Source: Piscinibacter defluvii (GTDB lineage: Bacteria > Pseudomonadota > Gammaproteobacteria > Burkholderiales > Burkholderiaceae_C). From it: a DNA stretch of 64,000 nt. The stretch covers positions 62,001-126,000 of the forward strand of contig NZ_RCHJ01000015.1 of assembly GCF_004011805.1 (NCBI RefSeq), in the 5' to 3' direction. The notes beneath the pieces were generated by a model. That model was not told the DNA's origin, did not search any database, and saw nothing but the letters and a program-made list of their open reading frames with translations. Positions within the stretch are counted from its first letter, which is position 1. Each line of letters opens with the position of its first letter. The position numbers and the translations under genes were made by a program. Below, one piece after another: positions 19,567-28,713 of the stretch.

Positions 19567-20742
19567 TCAGGCCCGCTCCAGGATCGTCACGTTGGCCATG
19601 CCGCCGCCCTCGCACATCGCCATCAGCCCGAGGCGGGCGCCGCGCCGACGCAACGCATGCACCAGCGTGGTCGCAAGCCGTGCGCCCGACGCGCCGAGCG
19701 GGTGGCCGAGGGCGATCGCCCCGCCGTGCACGTTCAGCCGCTGCGGGTCGGCATCGAGCGCGTGCTGCCAGGCCAGCGGCACGCAGGCAAAGGCCTCGTT
19801 GACCTCGTACAGGTCGATGTCGTCCAGGCGCAGCCCGGCGCGCTGCAGCGCCCGCTGCGTGGCCGGCAGCGGCGCCTCCAGCATCAGCACCGGGTCCTGG
19901 CCGAGCACCTCGAGGTGGCGCACGCGCGCCAGCGGCGTCAGCGCGTGCGTGGCCAGCGCGCGTCCGCTGGCCACCAGCAGCACCGCGGCGCCGTCGCAGA
20001 CCTGGCTGGCATTGCCGGCCGTCACCGTGCCACCCGTCCGAAGCGGCTGCAGCGCGGCGAGCGACTCCGGCGTGCCGCCGGTGCGGATGCCCTCGTCCTG
20101 CGTGTGCAGCGCCGCGCTGCCGCCGTCGGCGAGCCGCACCGGCAGGGGCAGGATCTCGTCCGCGAACGCGCCCGCGGCCGTGGCCGCCGCGGCACGCTGG
20201 TGGCTGCGCAGGGCATAGGCATCCAGCTGCCCGCGCACCAGGCCGTGGCGCTGCGCCAGCATCTCGGCGCCGGTGAACTGGCTGAACTCGGCGACCGCGT
20301 AGCGCGCTTGCAGGCGCGGGCTGAGGTAGTGGCCATGGCCCTGTGCCGCCGGCAGCGTGATCGGCAGGCCCATCGGCACGCGGCTCATGCTCTCCACGCC
20401 GCCGGCCACCACCAGGTCCATCGTGCCGCTCATCACCGCCTGGGCCGCGAAATGCAGCGCCTGCTGCGACGAACCGCATTGCCGGTCGATGGTCGTGCCC
20501 GGCACCGATTCCGGCCAGCCGGCGGCCAGCACCGCATTGCGCGCGATGTTGCCGGCCTGCTCGCCGACCTGCGAGACGCAGCCGAGGATGACGTCGTCGA
20601 CCGACGCCGGGTCGATGCCGGCGCGCGCGGCGAGCGCGGCCAGCAGCTGCGCCGCCAGGTCGACCGGGTGCCAGCCGGCGAGCCGGCCGCCGCGGCGGCC
20701 GCCGGCGCTGCGCAGCGCGGCGGCGATGTAGGCCTCGGGCAT
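19567..20742 (-). CDS. Thiolase (acetyl-CoA acyltransferase), probable 3-oxoadipyl-CoA cleavage
   Basis: The 391-residue product is a thiolase with the acylation cysteine in DRQCGSSQQA (near residue 88), the histidine motif HGGAIALGHPLGASGAR and the C-terminal cysteine CEGGGMAN. Its position downstream of the CoA-transferase pair suggests cleavage of 3-oxoadipyl-CoA to succinyl-CoA and acetyl-CoA, but by sequence it could serve other beta-oxidation substrates. The start MPEAYIAA at 20742 was preferred to an upstream in-frame codon. It is the last gene of the long catabolic run. Confidence 0.85.
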   Translation of the reverse strand: MPEAYIAAALRSAGGRRGGRLAGWHPVDLAAQLLAALAARAGIDPASVDDVILGCVSQVGEQAGNIARNAVLAAGWPESVPGTTIDRQCGSSQQALHFAAQAVMSGTMDLVVAGGVESMSRVPMGLPITLPAAQGHGHYLSPRLQARYAVAEFSQFTGAEMLAQRHGLVRGQLDAYALRSHQRAAAATAAGAFADEILPLPVRLADGGSAALHTQDEGIRTGGTPESLAALQPLRTGGTVTAGNASQVCDGAAVLLVASGRALATHALTPLARVRHLEVLGQDPVLMLEAPLPATQRALQRAGLRLDDIDLYEVNEAFACVPLAWQHALDADPQRLNVHGGAIALGHPLGASGARLATTLVHALRRRGARLGLMAMCEGGGMANVTILERA

Positions 20743-20794
20743 GAGACGCGCCTCCTCGGCCCCCACCGGGCCGACCGCCGACGATAGCCCGCTT

Positions 20795-21448
20795 TCAGCC
20801 CGCGGGGGCGATCGGCAAACCGACCAGGCGCTCCAGCCCGGCGTGGTCCAGCCCGTCGACCTGGTCCACCAGCCGCAGGCCCTGCGGCGTGCAGTCGAAG
20901 GTGGCGAGGTCGGTGTAGATGCGCTTGACGCAGGCCACGCCGGTGAGCGGGTAGCTGCAGCGCTCGACGATCTTGCTCGTGCCCTGCCTGGTGAGCAGGT
21001 CCATCATCACCCAGGTCTGCTTCGCGCCGATCGCGAGGTCCATCGCACCGCCGACGGCGGGAATCGCGCCGGGCTCGCCGGTGCTCCAGTTGGCGAGATC
21101 GCCCGTCGCGGACACCTGGAAGGCGCCGAGCACGCAGACATCGAGGTGGCCGCCGCGCATCATCGCGAAGCTGTCCGCGTGGTGGAAAAACGCCCCCCCG
21201 GGGCGCAGGGTGACGGGCTGCTTGCCGGCGTTGATCAGGTCGTAGTCCTCCTCGCCCGGCGCGGGCGCCGGGCCCATGCCGAGGATGCCGTTCTCGCTGT
21301 GCAGCACGATCTCGATGCCCGGCGGCAGGTGGTTGGCCACGAGGGTGGGCATGCCGATGCCGAGGTTGACGTACGCGCCGTCGAACAGGTCGCGCGCGAC
21401 ACGCTGGGCGAGCTGCTCCTTGCTGCGCCGGCGGGGTTGGTTGCTCAT
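20795..21448 (-). CDS. pcaJ: 3-oxoadipate CoA-transferase subunit B
   Basis: The beta subunit of a succinyl-CoA:3-oxoacid CoA-transferase, about 217 residues. The catalytic glutamate is in the HSENGILGMGPAP motif. It transfers CoA from succinyl-CoA to 3-oxoadipate together with subunit A. The start at 21448 (MSNQPRRR) was chosen after GAAGGAGGACCCG; a start five codons earlier is possible. It overlaps or abuts the A subunit, as usual for this pair. Confidence 0.87.
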   Translation of the reverse strand: MSNQPRRRSKEQLAQRVARDLFDGAYVNLGIGMPTLVANHLPPGIEIVLHSENGILGMGPAPAPGEEDYDLINAGKQPVTLRPGGAFFHHADSFAMMRGGHLDVCVLGAFQVSATGDLANWSTGEPGAIPAVGGAMDLAIGAKQTWVMMDLLTRQGTSKIVERCSYPLTGVACVKRIYTDLATFDCTPQGLRLVDQVDGLDHAGLERLVGLPIAPAG

Positions 21449-21459
21449 CGGGTCCTCCT

Positions 21460-22158
21460 TCACGCGGCCTTGAAGCCGCCGGCCTGCGTGACGGTGCGCG
21501 GCACGCGCACGACGGCGCTGACATGGATGCCCGGCGTGACGATGGCCTCCGGGTCGAGCGTGCCGAGTTCGGCGATCTCGTGCACGCTCGCGACGGTGCG
21601 GGCCGCGGCCGTGGCCATCACCGGCCCGAAGTTGCGCGCCGCCTGGCGGTAGACCAGGTTGCCCCAGCGGTCGCCGCGCTCGGCCTTGATCAGCGCGAGG
21701 TCGCCGCGGATCGGGTACTCCAGCACGTAGGGCCTGCCGTCGATCACGCGGGTCTCCTTGCCTTTCGCGAGCTCGGTGCCGACGCCGGTGGGCGTGAAGA
21801 AGGCGCCGATGCCGGCCCCCGCGGCACGCAGCCGCTCGGCCAGGTTGCCCTGCGGCACGAGCTCGAGCTCGATGCGGCCGCTGCGGTACAGCTCGTCGAA
21901 CACGAAGGAATCGGCCTGGCGCGGGAAGCTGCAGACGATCTTGCGCACGCGCCCGGTCTTCAGCAGCGCGGCGAGCCCGGTGTCTCCGTTGCCGGCGTTG
22001 TTGTTGACGACGGTGAGCTCGCGGGCGCCCTGCTCGATCAGGCCCTGGATCAGCTCGTTCGGGATGCCGGCGGTGCCGAAGCCGCCGATCAGCACGATGG
22101 AACCGTCGCGCGTGCCGGCCAGCGCCTGCGCCACCGACTCGACGATCTTGTCGATCAT
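21460..22158 (-). CDS. pcaI: 3-oxoadipate CoA-transferase subunit A
   Basis: The alpha subunit of the CoA-transferase, 232 residues. It begins MIDKIVESVAQALAG and has the CoA-binding glycine motif IGGFGTAGIPNELI. The order A-B is that of pcaIJ. The 4-base overlap with the hydroxyquinol dioxygenase gene upstream shows it belongs to the same transcript. Substrate assignment to 3-oxoadipate rests on the pathway context. Confidence 0.87.
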   Translation of the reverse strand: MIDKIVESVAQALAGTRDGSIVLIGGFGTAGIPNELIQGLIEQGARELTVVNNNAGNGDTGLAALLKTGRVRKIVCSFPRQADSFVFDELYRSGRIELELVPQGNLAERLRAAGAGIGAFFTPTGVGTELAKGKETRVIDGRPYVLEYPIRGDLALIKAERGDRWGNLVYRQAARNFGPVMATAAARTVASVHEIAELGTLDPEAIVTPGIHVSAVVRVPRTVTQAGGFKAA

Positions 22159-22997
22159 GCGTTGCCTCCTTCCTGCGGCTGCAGCACGAAGTCGAACTCG
22201 AGCAGCGCCGTGCCGTCGCTCTGCTCGACCCAGTCGGCCACCAGCGAGGGCTTGACGCCGAACACCGGGTCGCTCGCGAGCTGCGGGTCGCCGCGCCGGA
22301 AGACGTGCGTGATCAGGCGCCGCCAGCCCGGGGCCTGCACCATGAAGTGCAGGTGCGCCGGGCGGATCGCGGAGCGCCTCGTCGCACGCAGCAGCTCGCC
22401 GACCGGGCCATCGGTCGGGATCGGGTAGGGCTGCGGCAGGATCGAGCGGAACTCGAAGCTGCCGTCCGCACGCGCCTGCAGCACCGCACGCGCCTGGGCG
22501 TGTGGCAGGTGCTCGCGCTGCACGTCGTACAGGCCGTCGTCGTCGGCCTGCCAGACGTCGATGCTCGCGTGCGGCACCGGCTCGCCCTGCGGCCCGAGCA
22601 CGCGGCCGCGCACGGTGCAGGGCGTGCCGCGCGCGCCCTGGGCGATGTCGGCGCCCAGGTCGAGCTTGGGCGCATCCGGTACGTGGAAGGGGCCGAACAC
22701 GGTGGACTCGGTGCAGCCCGGCTGCGACGGTGCGTTGATCGCGACCGTCTGCATCGAGAGCCCGAGCACGTCGCTGAGCAGGATGAACTCCTGCCGCGTG
22801 CCGCTGCACTGGTGGCCGGTGCGCGTCAGGAAATCGATGCCGCGGAACCATTCGTCCTCGGTCAGCTGCACCTCGCGTGCGAAGGCGTGCAGGTGGCGCA
22901 CCAGCGAGGAGAGGATCTCGCGCAGGCGCGGGTCGGGCGTGTCGGCGAAACGCGCGACGACCTCGTCGGTCAATGTGTCATTCGCTGTGTCGGTCAT
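22155..22997 (-). CDS. Hydroxyquinol 1,2-dioxygenase (intradiol)
   Basis: A 280-residue intradiol dioxygenase that opens 1,2,4-trihydroxybenzene to maleylacetate. It has the N-terminal linker/dimer domain and the catalytic domain with Fe(III) ligands typical of the family: tyrosines in DDDGLYDVQ and QPYPIPTDGPVG, histidines in RPAHLHFMV. The segment QPGCTESTVFGPFHVPDAP is also typical. Distinction from catechol dioxygenase is by overall resemblance and the adjacent maleylacetate reductase. It overlaps the next gene by ATGA-type coupling. Confidence 0.87.
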   Translation of the reverse strand: MTDTANDTLTDEVVARFADTPDPRLREILSSLVRHLHAFAREVQLTEDEWFRGIDFLTRTGHQCSGTRQEFILLSDVLGLSMQTVAINAPSQPGCTESTVFGPFHVPDAPKLDLGADIAQGARGTPCTVRGRVLGPQGEPVPHASIDVWQADDDGLYDVQREHLPHAQARAVLQARADGSFEFRSILPQPYPIPTDGPVGELLRATRRSAIRPAHLHFMVQAPGWRRLITHVFRRGDPQLASDPVFGVKPSLVADWVEQSDGTALLEFDFVLQPQEGGNA

Positions 22998-23005
22998 GGT
23001 TGGTC

Positions 23006-24046
23006 TCACGGCTCGCGCCTGAGCGTGCGCGCGGTGGGAAACAGGGTCCAGCCCCAGCGCTGTTGCGCATAGCCCCACAGACCCTGGCGGAAGAAGATCG
23101 TCGTGACGATCGCCAGCAGCCCGAGGCCCAGCAGGTACCAGCTGCCGTAGTCGCTGAGGAACTTGTTGAGCAGGAAGAAGATCAGCGCGCCGACGATCGG
23201 CCCCTCGATGCGGCCGATGCCGCCGATCACGACCATGAAGATCGCGAACGCCGTCCAGTTGACGCTGAAGGCCGCGTCCGGGCTGATGCGCAGGTTGCCG
23301 ACGAAGTACAGCGCCCCGGCCAGCCCGGCGCCGAAGGCCGCCACCACGTAGACCGCGAGCTTCATGCGCCTGACCGCGATGCCCTGGCTCTCGGCCGCGA
23401 CCTCGTTGTCGCGGATCGCCAGCAGCGCCAGGCCCTGCTTGCTGCGCAGGAACAGGTAGACGAGCGCGATGCTCGCCACCACGCAGGCCAGCGCCATCCA
23501 GAACGTGACGCTCTCGCGCGTGGCCTTCTCGATGCCGCGCAGCGCGGTCAGGCTGGTGCCCGAGCCCCCGCCGACCGCGCTGATGTTGGCCACGCTCAGC
23601 CGGAACACCTCCGCAATCACCCAGGTGCCGATCGCGAAGTAGCCGCCCTGCAGCCGGAACGCGACCCAGGACACCGGCACCGCGATCGCTGCCGCCGCCA
23701 GCGCAGCGATCGGCACCGCGACGAACGGGTTCACGCCGGCGAAGTTGCCGAGCGCGAGCATCACGTAACCGCCCAGGCCGAAGAAGGCCTGCTGGCCAAT
23801 CGACACCATGCCGCCGTAGCCGGCCAGCAGGTTCCACATCATCGCGAAGATGAAGTAGCAGGCGATCTCGACGAAGTCGCGCATCCAGCTCGATTCGCCC
23901 CAGGCCGGCAGGGTCGCTGCAAGGGCCACCAGCAGGACGCCGACCGCCAGCGCGGCGCGGCTCGCGCGCGTGCCGCGCACGACCTCGAATCGGTGTCCCG
24001 GAGCGGGCGGCGCGTCGGCCAGCGGGGAAGGCATCACGGCACTCAT
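23006..24046 (-). CDS. livM: Branched-chain-type ABC importer permease LivM
   Basis: The 346-residue inner-membrane permease has about eight to ten hydrophobic segments and the family loop AFRLQGGYFAIGTWVIAE with IRDNEVAAESQGI as the ATPase-coupling region. With LivH, LivG, LivF and a solute-binding protein it forms a high-affinity uptake system. The surrounding catabolic genes suggest an aromatic or alicyclic acid/ketone as substrate rather than leucine. Confidence 0.9.
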   Translation of the reverse strand: MSAVMPSPLADAPPAPGHRFEVVRGTRASRAALAVGVLLVALAATLPAWGESSWMRDFVEIACYFIFAMMWNLLAGYGGMVSIGQQAFFGLGGYVMLALGNFAGVNPFVAVPIAALAAAAIAVPVSWVAFRLQGGYFAIGTWVIAEVFRLSVANISAVGGGSGTSLTALRGIEKATRESVTFWMALACVVASIALVYLFLRSKQGLALLAIRDNEVAAESQGIAVRRMKLAVYVVAAFGAGLAGALYFVGNLRISPDAAFSVNWTAFAIFMVVIGGIGRIEGPIVGALIFFLLNKFLSDYGSWYLLGLGLLAIVTTIFFRQGLWGYAQQRWGWTLFPTARTLRREP

Positions 24047-24059
24047 CCTCGGTTTCCCT

Positions 24060-24920
24060 TCATCCCCGGGTCTTGGGGAACAGTCCCTGCGGCCGCACCA
24101 CCAGCACCGCGAGGAACATCAGGTGCCCGGCCCACAGTCCCCAGCCGGGATCGATGCGAAAGCCGATCTGCTGCGTGAGCCCGAGCACCAGCGCGCCGAC
24201 CAGCGTGCCCCAGAACGAGCCCATGCCGCCGATGATCACGGCCTCGAAGGCGAACAGCAGCAGCAGCGGGCCGTCCGACGGCGCCACCGTCGTGCGCATC
24301 GCCTGCAGCGTGCCGGCCAGCGCGATCACGACGAAGGCGATGCCGGTGGCCAGCGCGTAGACCTTGCGCGCATCCAGGCCCATCAGCTCGGCGATCTCGC
24401 GGTCGTCCGACACGGCACGGAACGAGCGGCCCAGGCCGGTGCGGTCGAACAGGGCCTGCAGCGCCGCGGTGGCGGCGAGCGCGACGCCGAGGATGACGAG
24501 CGGCAGCACGCCGACGGACAGGCCACCGGGCAGCGCCAGGCTGCTCGTGGCGAGCGCGCCGCTGTCCAGCGAGCGCGGGTCGGCCGAGAAGGTCTCGAGC
24601 AGCGCGTTCTGGATCACGATCGACAGGCCGAAGGTGACCACCAGCGAGGGCAGCGGGTCGCGCCCCAGGGTGCCGTTGAGCACGAAGCGCTGCAGCGCGT
24701 AGCCGGCGCCGAAGGCGATGGGCAGCAGCGCCAGGCCGATCAGGCTCGGATGCGCCGCCCAGGTCGAGGCCAGTGCGATCGCGCCGAAGGCGGCGAGCAC
24801 GACGAAGTCGCCCTGCGCGGTGTTGGTCAGCCGCATCACGCCGAACATCAGCGAGAGGCCGAGCGCGAAGAGCGCGTAGAGGCCGCCGAGCAGCAGGCCC
24901 TGGACGAGGGTCTCGATCAT
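24060..24920 (-). CDS. livH: Branched-chain-type ABC importer permease LivH
   Basis: A 286-residue integral membrane permease starting MIETLVQGLLLGGLYALFALGL, with the coupling segment GRSFRAVSDDREIAELMGLD. It lies directly between livF and livM with gaps of a few bases, in the normal LivH-LivM order. Confidence 0.9.
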   Translation of the reverse strand: MIETLVQGLLLGGLYALFALGLSLMFGVMRLTNTAQGDFVVLAAFGAIALASTWAAHPSLIGLALLPIAFGAGYALQRFVLNGTLGRDPLPSLVVTFGLSIVIQNALLETFSADPRSLDSGALATSSLALPGGLSVGVLPLVILGVALAATAALQALFDRTGLGRSFRAVSDDREIAELMGLDARKVYALATGIAFVVIALAGTLQAMRTTVAPSDGPLLLLFAFEAVIIGGMGSFWGTLVGALVLGLTQQIGFRIDPGWGLWAGHLMFLAVLVVRPQGLFPKTRG

Positions 24921-24924
24921 GGTG

Positions 24925-25626
24925 TCACACGCCGAAGTAGGCCGCGCTGATCTGCTCGCGGCTGAACGAGTCGCTCGCGCCTTCGAGCGACACGCGCCCT
25001 TCCTGGAAGCAGTAGACGCGGTCGCTCACGCGCTGCGCGACGCTCACGTCCTGCTCCACGACGACCACGCTCATGCCCTCGGCGGTGATGGACGGCAGCG
25101 CGTCGTAGATCTCCTTGATCACGATGGGTGCGAGGCCGAGCGAGAGTTCGTCGCACAGCAGCACGCGCGGGTTGCTCATCAGCGCGCGGCCGATCGCCAC
25201 CATCTGCTGCTGGCCGCCCGACAACGACGTGCCCGGGTTGCGGCGCTTCTGCTGCAGGATGGGGAAGAGCTTGTAGAGCCGCTCCAGGCTCCACGGCCCC
25301 GGCCGGCCGGCCACGGCACCCATCAGCAGGTTCTCCTCGACGCTGAGGCTCGGGAACAGGCGCCGGCCTTCCGGCACCATCGCCAGGCCCTGGCGCACGA
25401 TCTGGCCCGGCGGCAGGCCGCCGATGGCCCGGCCATCGAAGCGGATGTGCTCGCGCGCCGCCCTCACCAGGCCGGTGAGGGATTTCAGGAAGGTGCTCTT
25501 GCCGGCGCCGTTGGCGCCGATCACGGCCACCACCTCGCCGGCGGCGAGCCTGAAGTCGATGCCGAACAGGGCCTGGGCGTCGCCGTAGAAGGCGGTGAGG
25601 CCGTGTGTCTCCACGAGCGCGCTCAT
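24925..25626 (-). CDS. livF: ABC importer ATPase LivF
   Basis: A 233-residue ATP-binding subunit with Walker A GANGAGKST, signature LSGGQQQMVAIGRALMS and Walker B RVLLCDELSLGLAP. Its short length and the C-terminal YFGV end are LivF-like. It overlaps livG by four bases. Confidence 0.92.
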   Translation of the reverse strand: MSALVETHGLTAFYGDAQALFGIDFRLAAGEVVAVIGANGAGKSTFLKSLTGLVRAAREHIRFDGRAIGGLPPGQIVRQGLAMVPEGRRLFPSLSVEENLLMGAVAGRPGPWSLERLYKLFPILQQKRRNPGTSLSGGQQQMVAIGRALMSNPRVLLCDELSLGLAPIVIKEIYDALPSITAEGMSVVVVEQDVSVAQRVSDRVYCFQEGRVSLEGASDSFSREQISAAYFGV

Positions 25627-26342
25627 GCTTCCATTCCCATGTAGACCCGCCGCACGTCCGGGTCGGCCATCACCGCGCGTGGTTCGCCTTCCGCGAGCTT
25701 CTGGCCGAAGTTGATGACGAACAGGCGATCGGCGATCGCCAGCAGGGCGTGCACCACGTGCTCGATCCAGATCATCGTGACGCCGCGCGCCTTGATGCGC
25801 TTCAGCTCGCCGACCAGTTCCTTCGCCTCCGGCTCGGTCAGCCCGCCGGCGATCTCGTCGAGCAGCAGCAGCTTCGGGCGCGTGGCCAGCGCGCGGGCGA
25901 GCTCGAGGCGCTTGCGGTTCAGCAAGGTGAGGCCACCGGCCGGGCGGTTGGCGTGCGGCGCGAGGCCGGTCTGCTCCAGCACCTCCACCGCGGTGGCCCA
26001 GGCCTCGCGCTCGCGCTGCCCGCCCCCGAAACAGGCCGCGGTGACGAGGTTCTCGAACACGCTCATGTTCCCGAACGGCTGCGGCACCTGGTAGCTGCGC
26101 CCGATGCCGCCGCGGCAGCGCTGGTGCGGCGGCAGCGTGCTCACGTCGCGGCCCTCGTACTCGATGCGGCCGCCGTCGGCACGCAGGTCGCCCGAGATCA
26201 GGTTGAAGAGCGTGGTCTTGCCCGCGCCGTTGGGGCCGAGGATGCCGAGCGTCTCGCCCGGCGCGACGGTCAGCGAGATGCCGTCGGTCACCTTCACGGC
26301 GCCGAAGGACTTGTGCACCCCGTGCAGCGCGAGCAGCGGCAT
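25623..26342 (-). CDS. livG: ABC importer ATPase LivG
   Basis: A 239-residue ATPase with Walker A GPNGAGKTT and the LivG-specific long insert. Walker B is KLLLLDEIAGGLTEPE. The signature loop reads LTLLNRKRLELARALA where LSGGQ or LSYGQ is usual in ABC ATPases, a weak form of the motif also seen in some LivG relatives. It pairs with LivF. Confidence 0.88.
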   Translation of the reverse strand: MPLLALHGVHKSFGAVKVTDGISLTVAPGETLGILGPNGAGKTTLFNLISGDLRADGGRIEYEGRDVSTLPPHQRCRGGIGRSYQVPQPFGNMSVFENLVTAACFGGGQREREAWATAVEVLEQTGLAPHANRPAGGLTLLNRKRLELARALATRPKLLLLDEIAGGLTEPEAKELVGELKRIKARGVTMIWIEHVVHALLAIADRLFVINFGQKLAEGEPRAVMADPDVRRVYMGMEA

Positions 26343-26357
26343 GGCCGACCTCGTGGC

Positions 26358-27617
26358 TCAGGCGATCAGCGACAGCGTGCCGCCGGTGGGGATGTTCTTC
26401 GCGGCCTCGTTGTTGACGACCACCAGCTCCACCTTGCGCTTGCCCGTGCCCTTGACCCATTGGCCCAGCACCAGCGGCGTCTTGCTGACGTTCTTCATCG
26501 GCCCCGGGCCGCCCCACTTGACCGGGCCGACCACGGTGTCGAGCGAGGTGGCGGCGACCGCATCGCGCACGTCACCCGCCTTGAGCGACTTGCTGCGCGA
26601 GAGGGCGTTGCTCGCCACCTCGAACAGCGCGTGGGCAAAGCCGATCGGCTGCGTCCACTGCTTGCCGGTGCCGCTCTCGTAGGCGTCGGCCAGCGCCTTG
26701 GCGCTCTGCCTGGTCAGCGACGAGGCGAACGGGTGCGAGGGTGTCCACCACACCTCGGTGGTCAGGCCATGGCCGAGGTCGCCGAGCGCCTCGATCGCGC
26801 CGGGGAAGAGCAGCGCCTTGCCCAGCGTGATGACCTTCGGCTTGAAGCCCTGCTGGCGCGCCTGCGTCAGGAAGGTCTTCGCATCGGGCGGGATGACGAC
26901 GCCGGTGACGATCTCGACACCGTCCTTCTTGAACGCGGCGATCTGCGCGCTGAAGTCCTGCGTGCCGTTCTGGAAGCGGCCCGGGTCGGTGAGCGAGTAG
27001 CCCATGCCGGCCAGCGGCTTCGGGAAGCCGAGTTCCTTGTCGCCCCAGGCGTTGCCGTCGCCGTCGTTCGGGAACAGGCCTCCGACCTTCTTGTTCGTCG
27101 CCACGCTCTTCCAGCCGTTGGTGAAGTTGGCGATGACGTCCTCCAGGCCCCAGAACAGGTGGTAGGTCCACGCGAAGCCCTTGGCCGGATCGCCCTTGCG
27201 GCCGAAGAACCACGGCTGCCAGGGCACCACGCTGCTGACGCAGGGGATCTCGTTGAGCTCGCAGGCGTCGCTGACCGGGTTGGCCGTCTCGGGCGTGCCG
27301 GCCGTCAGCATCAGCGCGACCTTGTCCTTCAGGATCAGGTCGTTGGCCACCTCGCCGGCACGGTTCGGGTTGCTCTGGCTGTCCTTCAGCACGATCTGCA
27401 CCTCGTGCTTCCTGCCGCCGATGGTCAGGCCGTCCTTGAACGCGGCCTTCATCTGCTCGATCACCCACTTGTCCGCCTCGCCGAAGGGCGCGAGCGGCCC
27501 CGTCTGCGGGCTGACGTAGCCGATCTTGACGACATCGGCGGCGAAGACGCGCGGCACGGTGCCGGCGGCGGCGAGCGCGGCGGCGCCCTGGATCAGGTGG
27601 CGGCGGTTCATCGTCAT
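26358..27617 (-). CDS. Liv-type periplasmic solute-binding protein
   Basis: A 419-residue type I periplasmic binding protein. The signal peptide begins MTMNRRHLIQGAAALAAAG and ends near VFAAD; the mature part starts VVKIGYVSPQTGPLAPFGEA, typical of the amide/aromatic-binding branch of the LivK family. It defines the substrate of the adjacent importer, probably a small aromatic or a precursor in the hydroquinone pathway (inference). Confidence 0.9.
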   Translation of the reverse strand: MTMNRRHLIQGAAALAAAGTVPRVFAADVVKIGYVSPQTGPLAPFGEADKWVIEQMKAAFKDGLTIGGRKHEVQIVLKDSQSNPNRAGEVANDLILKDKVALMLTAGTPETANPVSDACELNEIPCVSSVVPWQPWFFGRKGDPAKGFAWTYHLFWGLEDVIANFTNGWKSVATNKKVGGLFPNDGDGNAWGDKELGFPKPLAGMGYSLTDPGRFQNGTQDFSAQIAAFKKDGVEIVTGVVIPPDAKTFLTQARQQGFKPKVITLGKALLFPGAIEALGDLGHGLTTEVWWTPSHPFASSLTRQSAKALADAYESGTGKQWTQPIGFAHALFEVASNALSRSKSLKAGDVRDAVAATSLDTVVGPVKWGGPGPMKNVSKTPLVLGQWVKGTGKRKVELVVVNNEAAKNIPTGGTLSLIA

Positions 27618-27645
27618 GGAGGTCTCCTTCGTGGTGGTTGTGGTG

Positions 27646-28713
27646 TCAGGACTGCGGCGGGGCGCCGTCGAAGGCACGCTGCAGCAGGGCGCGCAGCGCG
27701 GCGCGTTCGAGCGGGCGCGGGTTCGGGTAGGGCGTGGTGACGGCGAGGTCGGCGGCGCGATCCAGCCCGCCCTCGGGCATGCCGATGGCGCGCAGCGCGG
27801 TGGGCGCGCCGTGTCGCGTGGCCAGCGCCTGCACGGCCGCCGGCACCTCGCGCGCATCGACACCGAGCGCGCGGCCGAAGCGCCGCATCGCCTCGGGCGC
27901 CTGCGCGGCGTTGTAGGCCAGCGCATGCGGCAGCACGACGGTGTGCACCTCGGCATGCGGCAGATCGAAACTGCCGCCGAGCGTGTGGCAGAGCTTGTGG
28001 TGCAGGCCCATCGCGACCGTGCCGAGCACCGTGCCGCACAGCCAGGCGCCGTAGAGCGCATCGCTGCGCGCGGCGAGGTCGCGCGGGTCGGCCGCCAGCG
28101 CCGGCAGTGCGGCGGCGCAGGCGCGGATGCCTTCCTCGGCCATCAGCGCGGTGACCGGGTTGCCGTCGTGGGCGTACAGGCCCTCGGCGGCATGCGCGAT
28201 CGCGTTCAGCGCGCTGGTGACGGTCAGGCCGAGCGGCAGCGTCAAGGTGAGCTCGGGGTCGTACAGCACGACCTTCGGCAGCACGCGGGCATCGCGCCCC
28301 GTCTTCTTGACGCCGCCCTCGGTCAGCCCGTAGATCGGCGTGACCTCGCTGCCGGCGTAGGTGGTCGGGATGGCGATGATCGGCAGGCCGCTGTCCAGCG
28401 CGATCGCCTTGCCCAGGCCGGTGGTCGAGCCGCCGCCGATCGCGACGGCGCAATCGGCGCCGAGCCGCGCGGCCTCTTCGCGCGCCGCGCGGGCGGTTTC
28501 GAGCGGCACGTGCATCACCGCACGCGGGAATACGCCGGCGCTGCGCTCGCCGAGCAGGGCGGCGACCCGCTGCGCCGCCTCGGCCTGCTCGGGCGTCGAC
28601 AGCACCAGCGCGCGCTTTGCGCCGAGCCGTTCCACTTCCTCCGGCAGGCGCGCCAGCACACCCGCACCGAACACGATGCGCGCCGCGTTCGCGGTGTAGG
28701 TGAAGGCGTTCAT
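27646..28713 (-). CDS. Maleylacetate reductase
   Basis: An iron-containing alcohol dehydrogenase-type enzyme, 355 residues, that reduces maleylacetate to 3-oxoadipate with NAD(P)H. It has the dinucleotide motif IGGGSTTGLGKAIAL and the family segments IPTTYAGSEVTPIYGLTE and HHKLCHTLGGSFDLPHAEVH with the metal/catalytic histidines. It receives product from both dioxygenases in the cluster. Its start overlaps the stop of the aldehyde dehydrogenase gene. Confidence 0.92.
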   Translation of the reverse strand: MNAFTYTANAARIVFGAGVLARLPEEVERLGAKRALVLSTPEQAEAAQRVAALLGERSAGVFPRAVMHVPLETARAAREEAARLGADCAVAIGGGSTTGLGKAIALDSGLPIIAIPTTYAGSEVTPIYGLTEGGVKKTGRDARVLPKVVLYDPELTLTLPLGLTVTSALNAIAHAAEGLYAHDGNPVTALMAEEGIRACAAALPALAADPRDLAARSDALYGAWLCGTVLGTVAMGLHHKLCHTLGGSFDLPHAEVHTVVLPHALAYNAAQAPEAMRRFGRALGVDAREVPAAVQALATRHGAPTALRAIGMPEGGLDRAADLAVTTPYPNPRPLERAALRALLQRAFDGAPPQS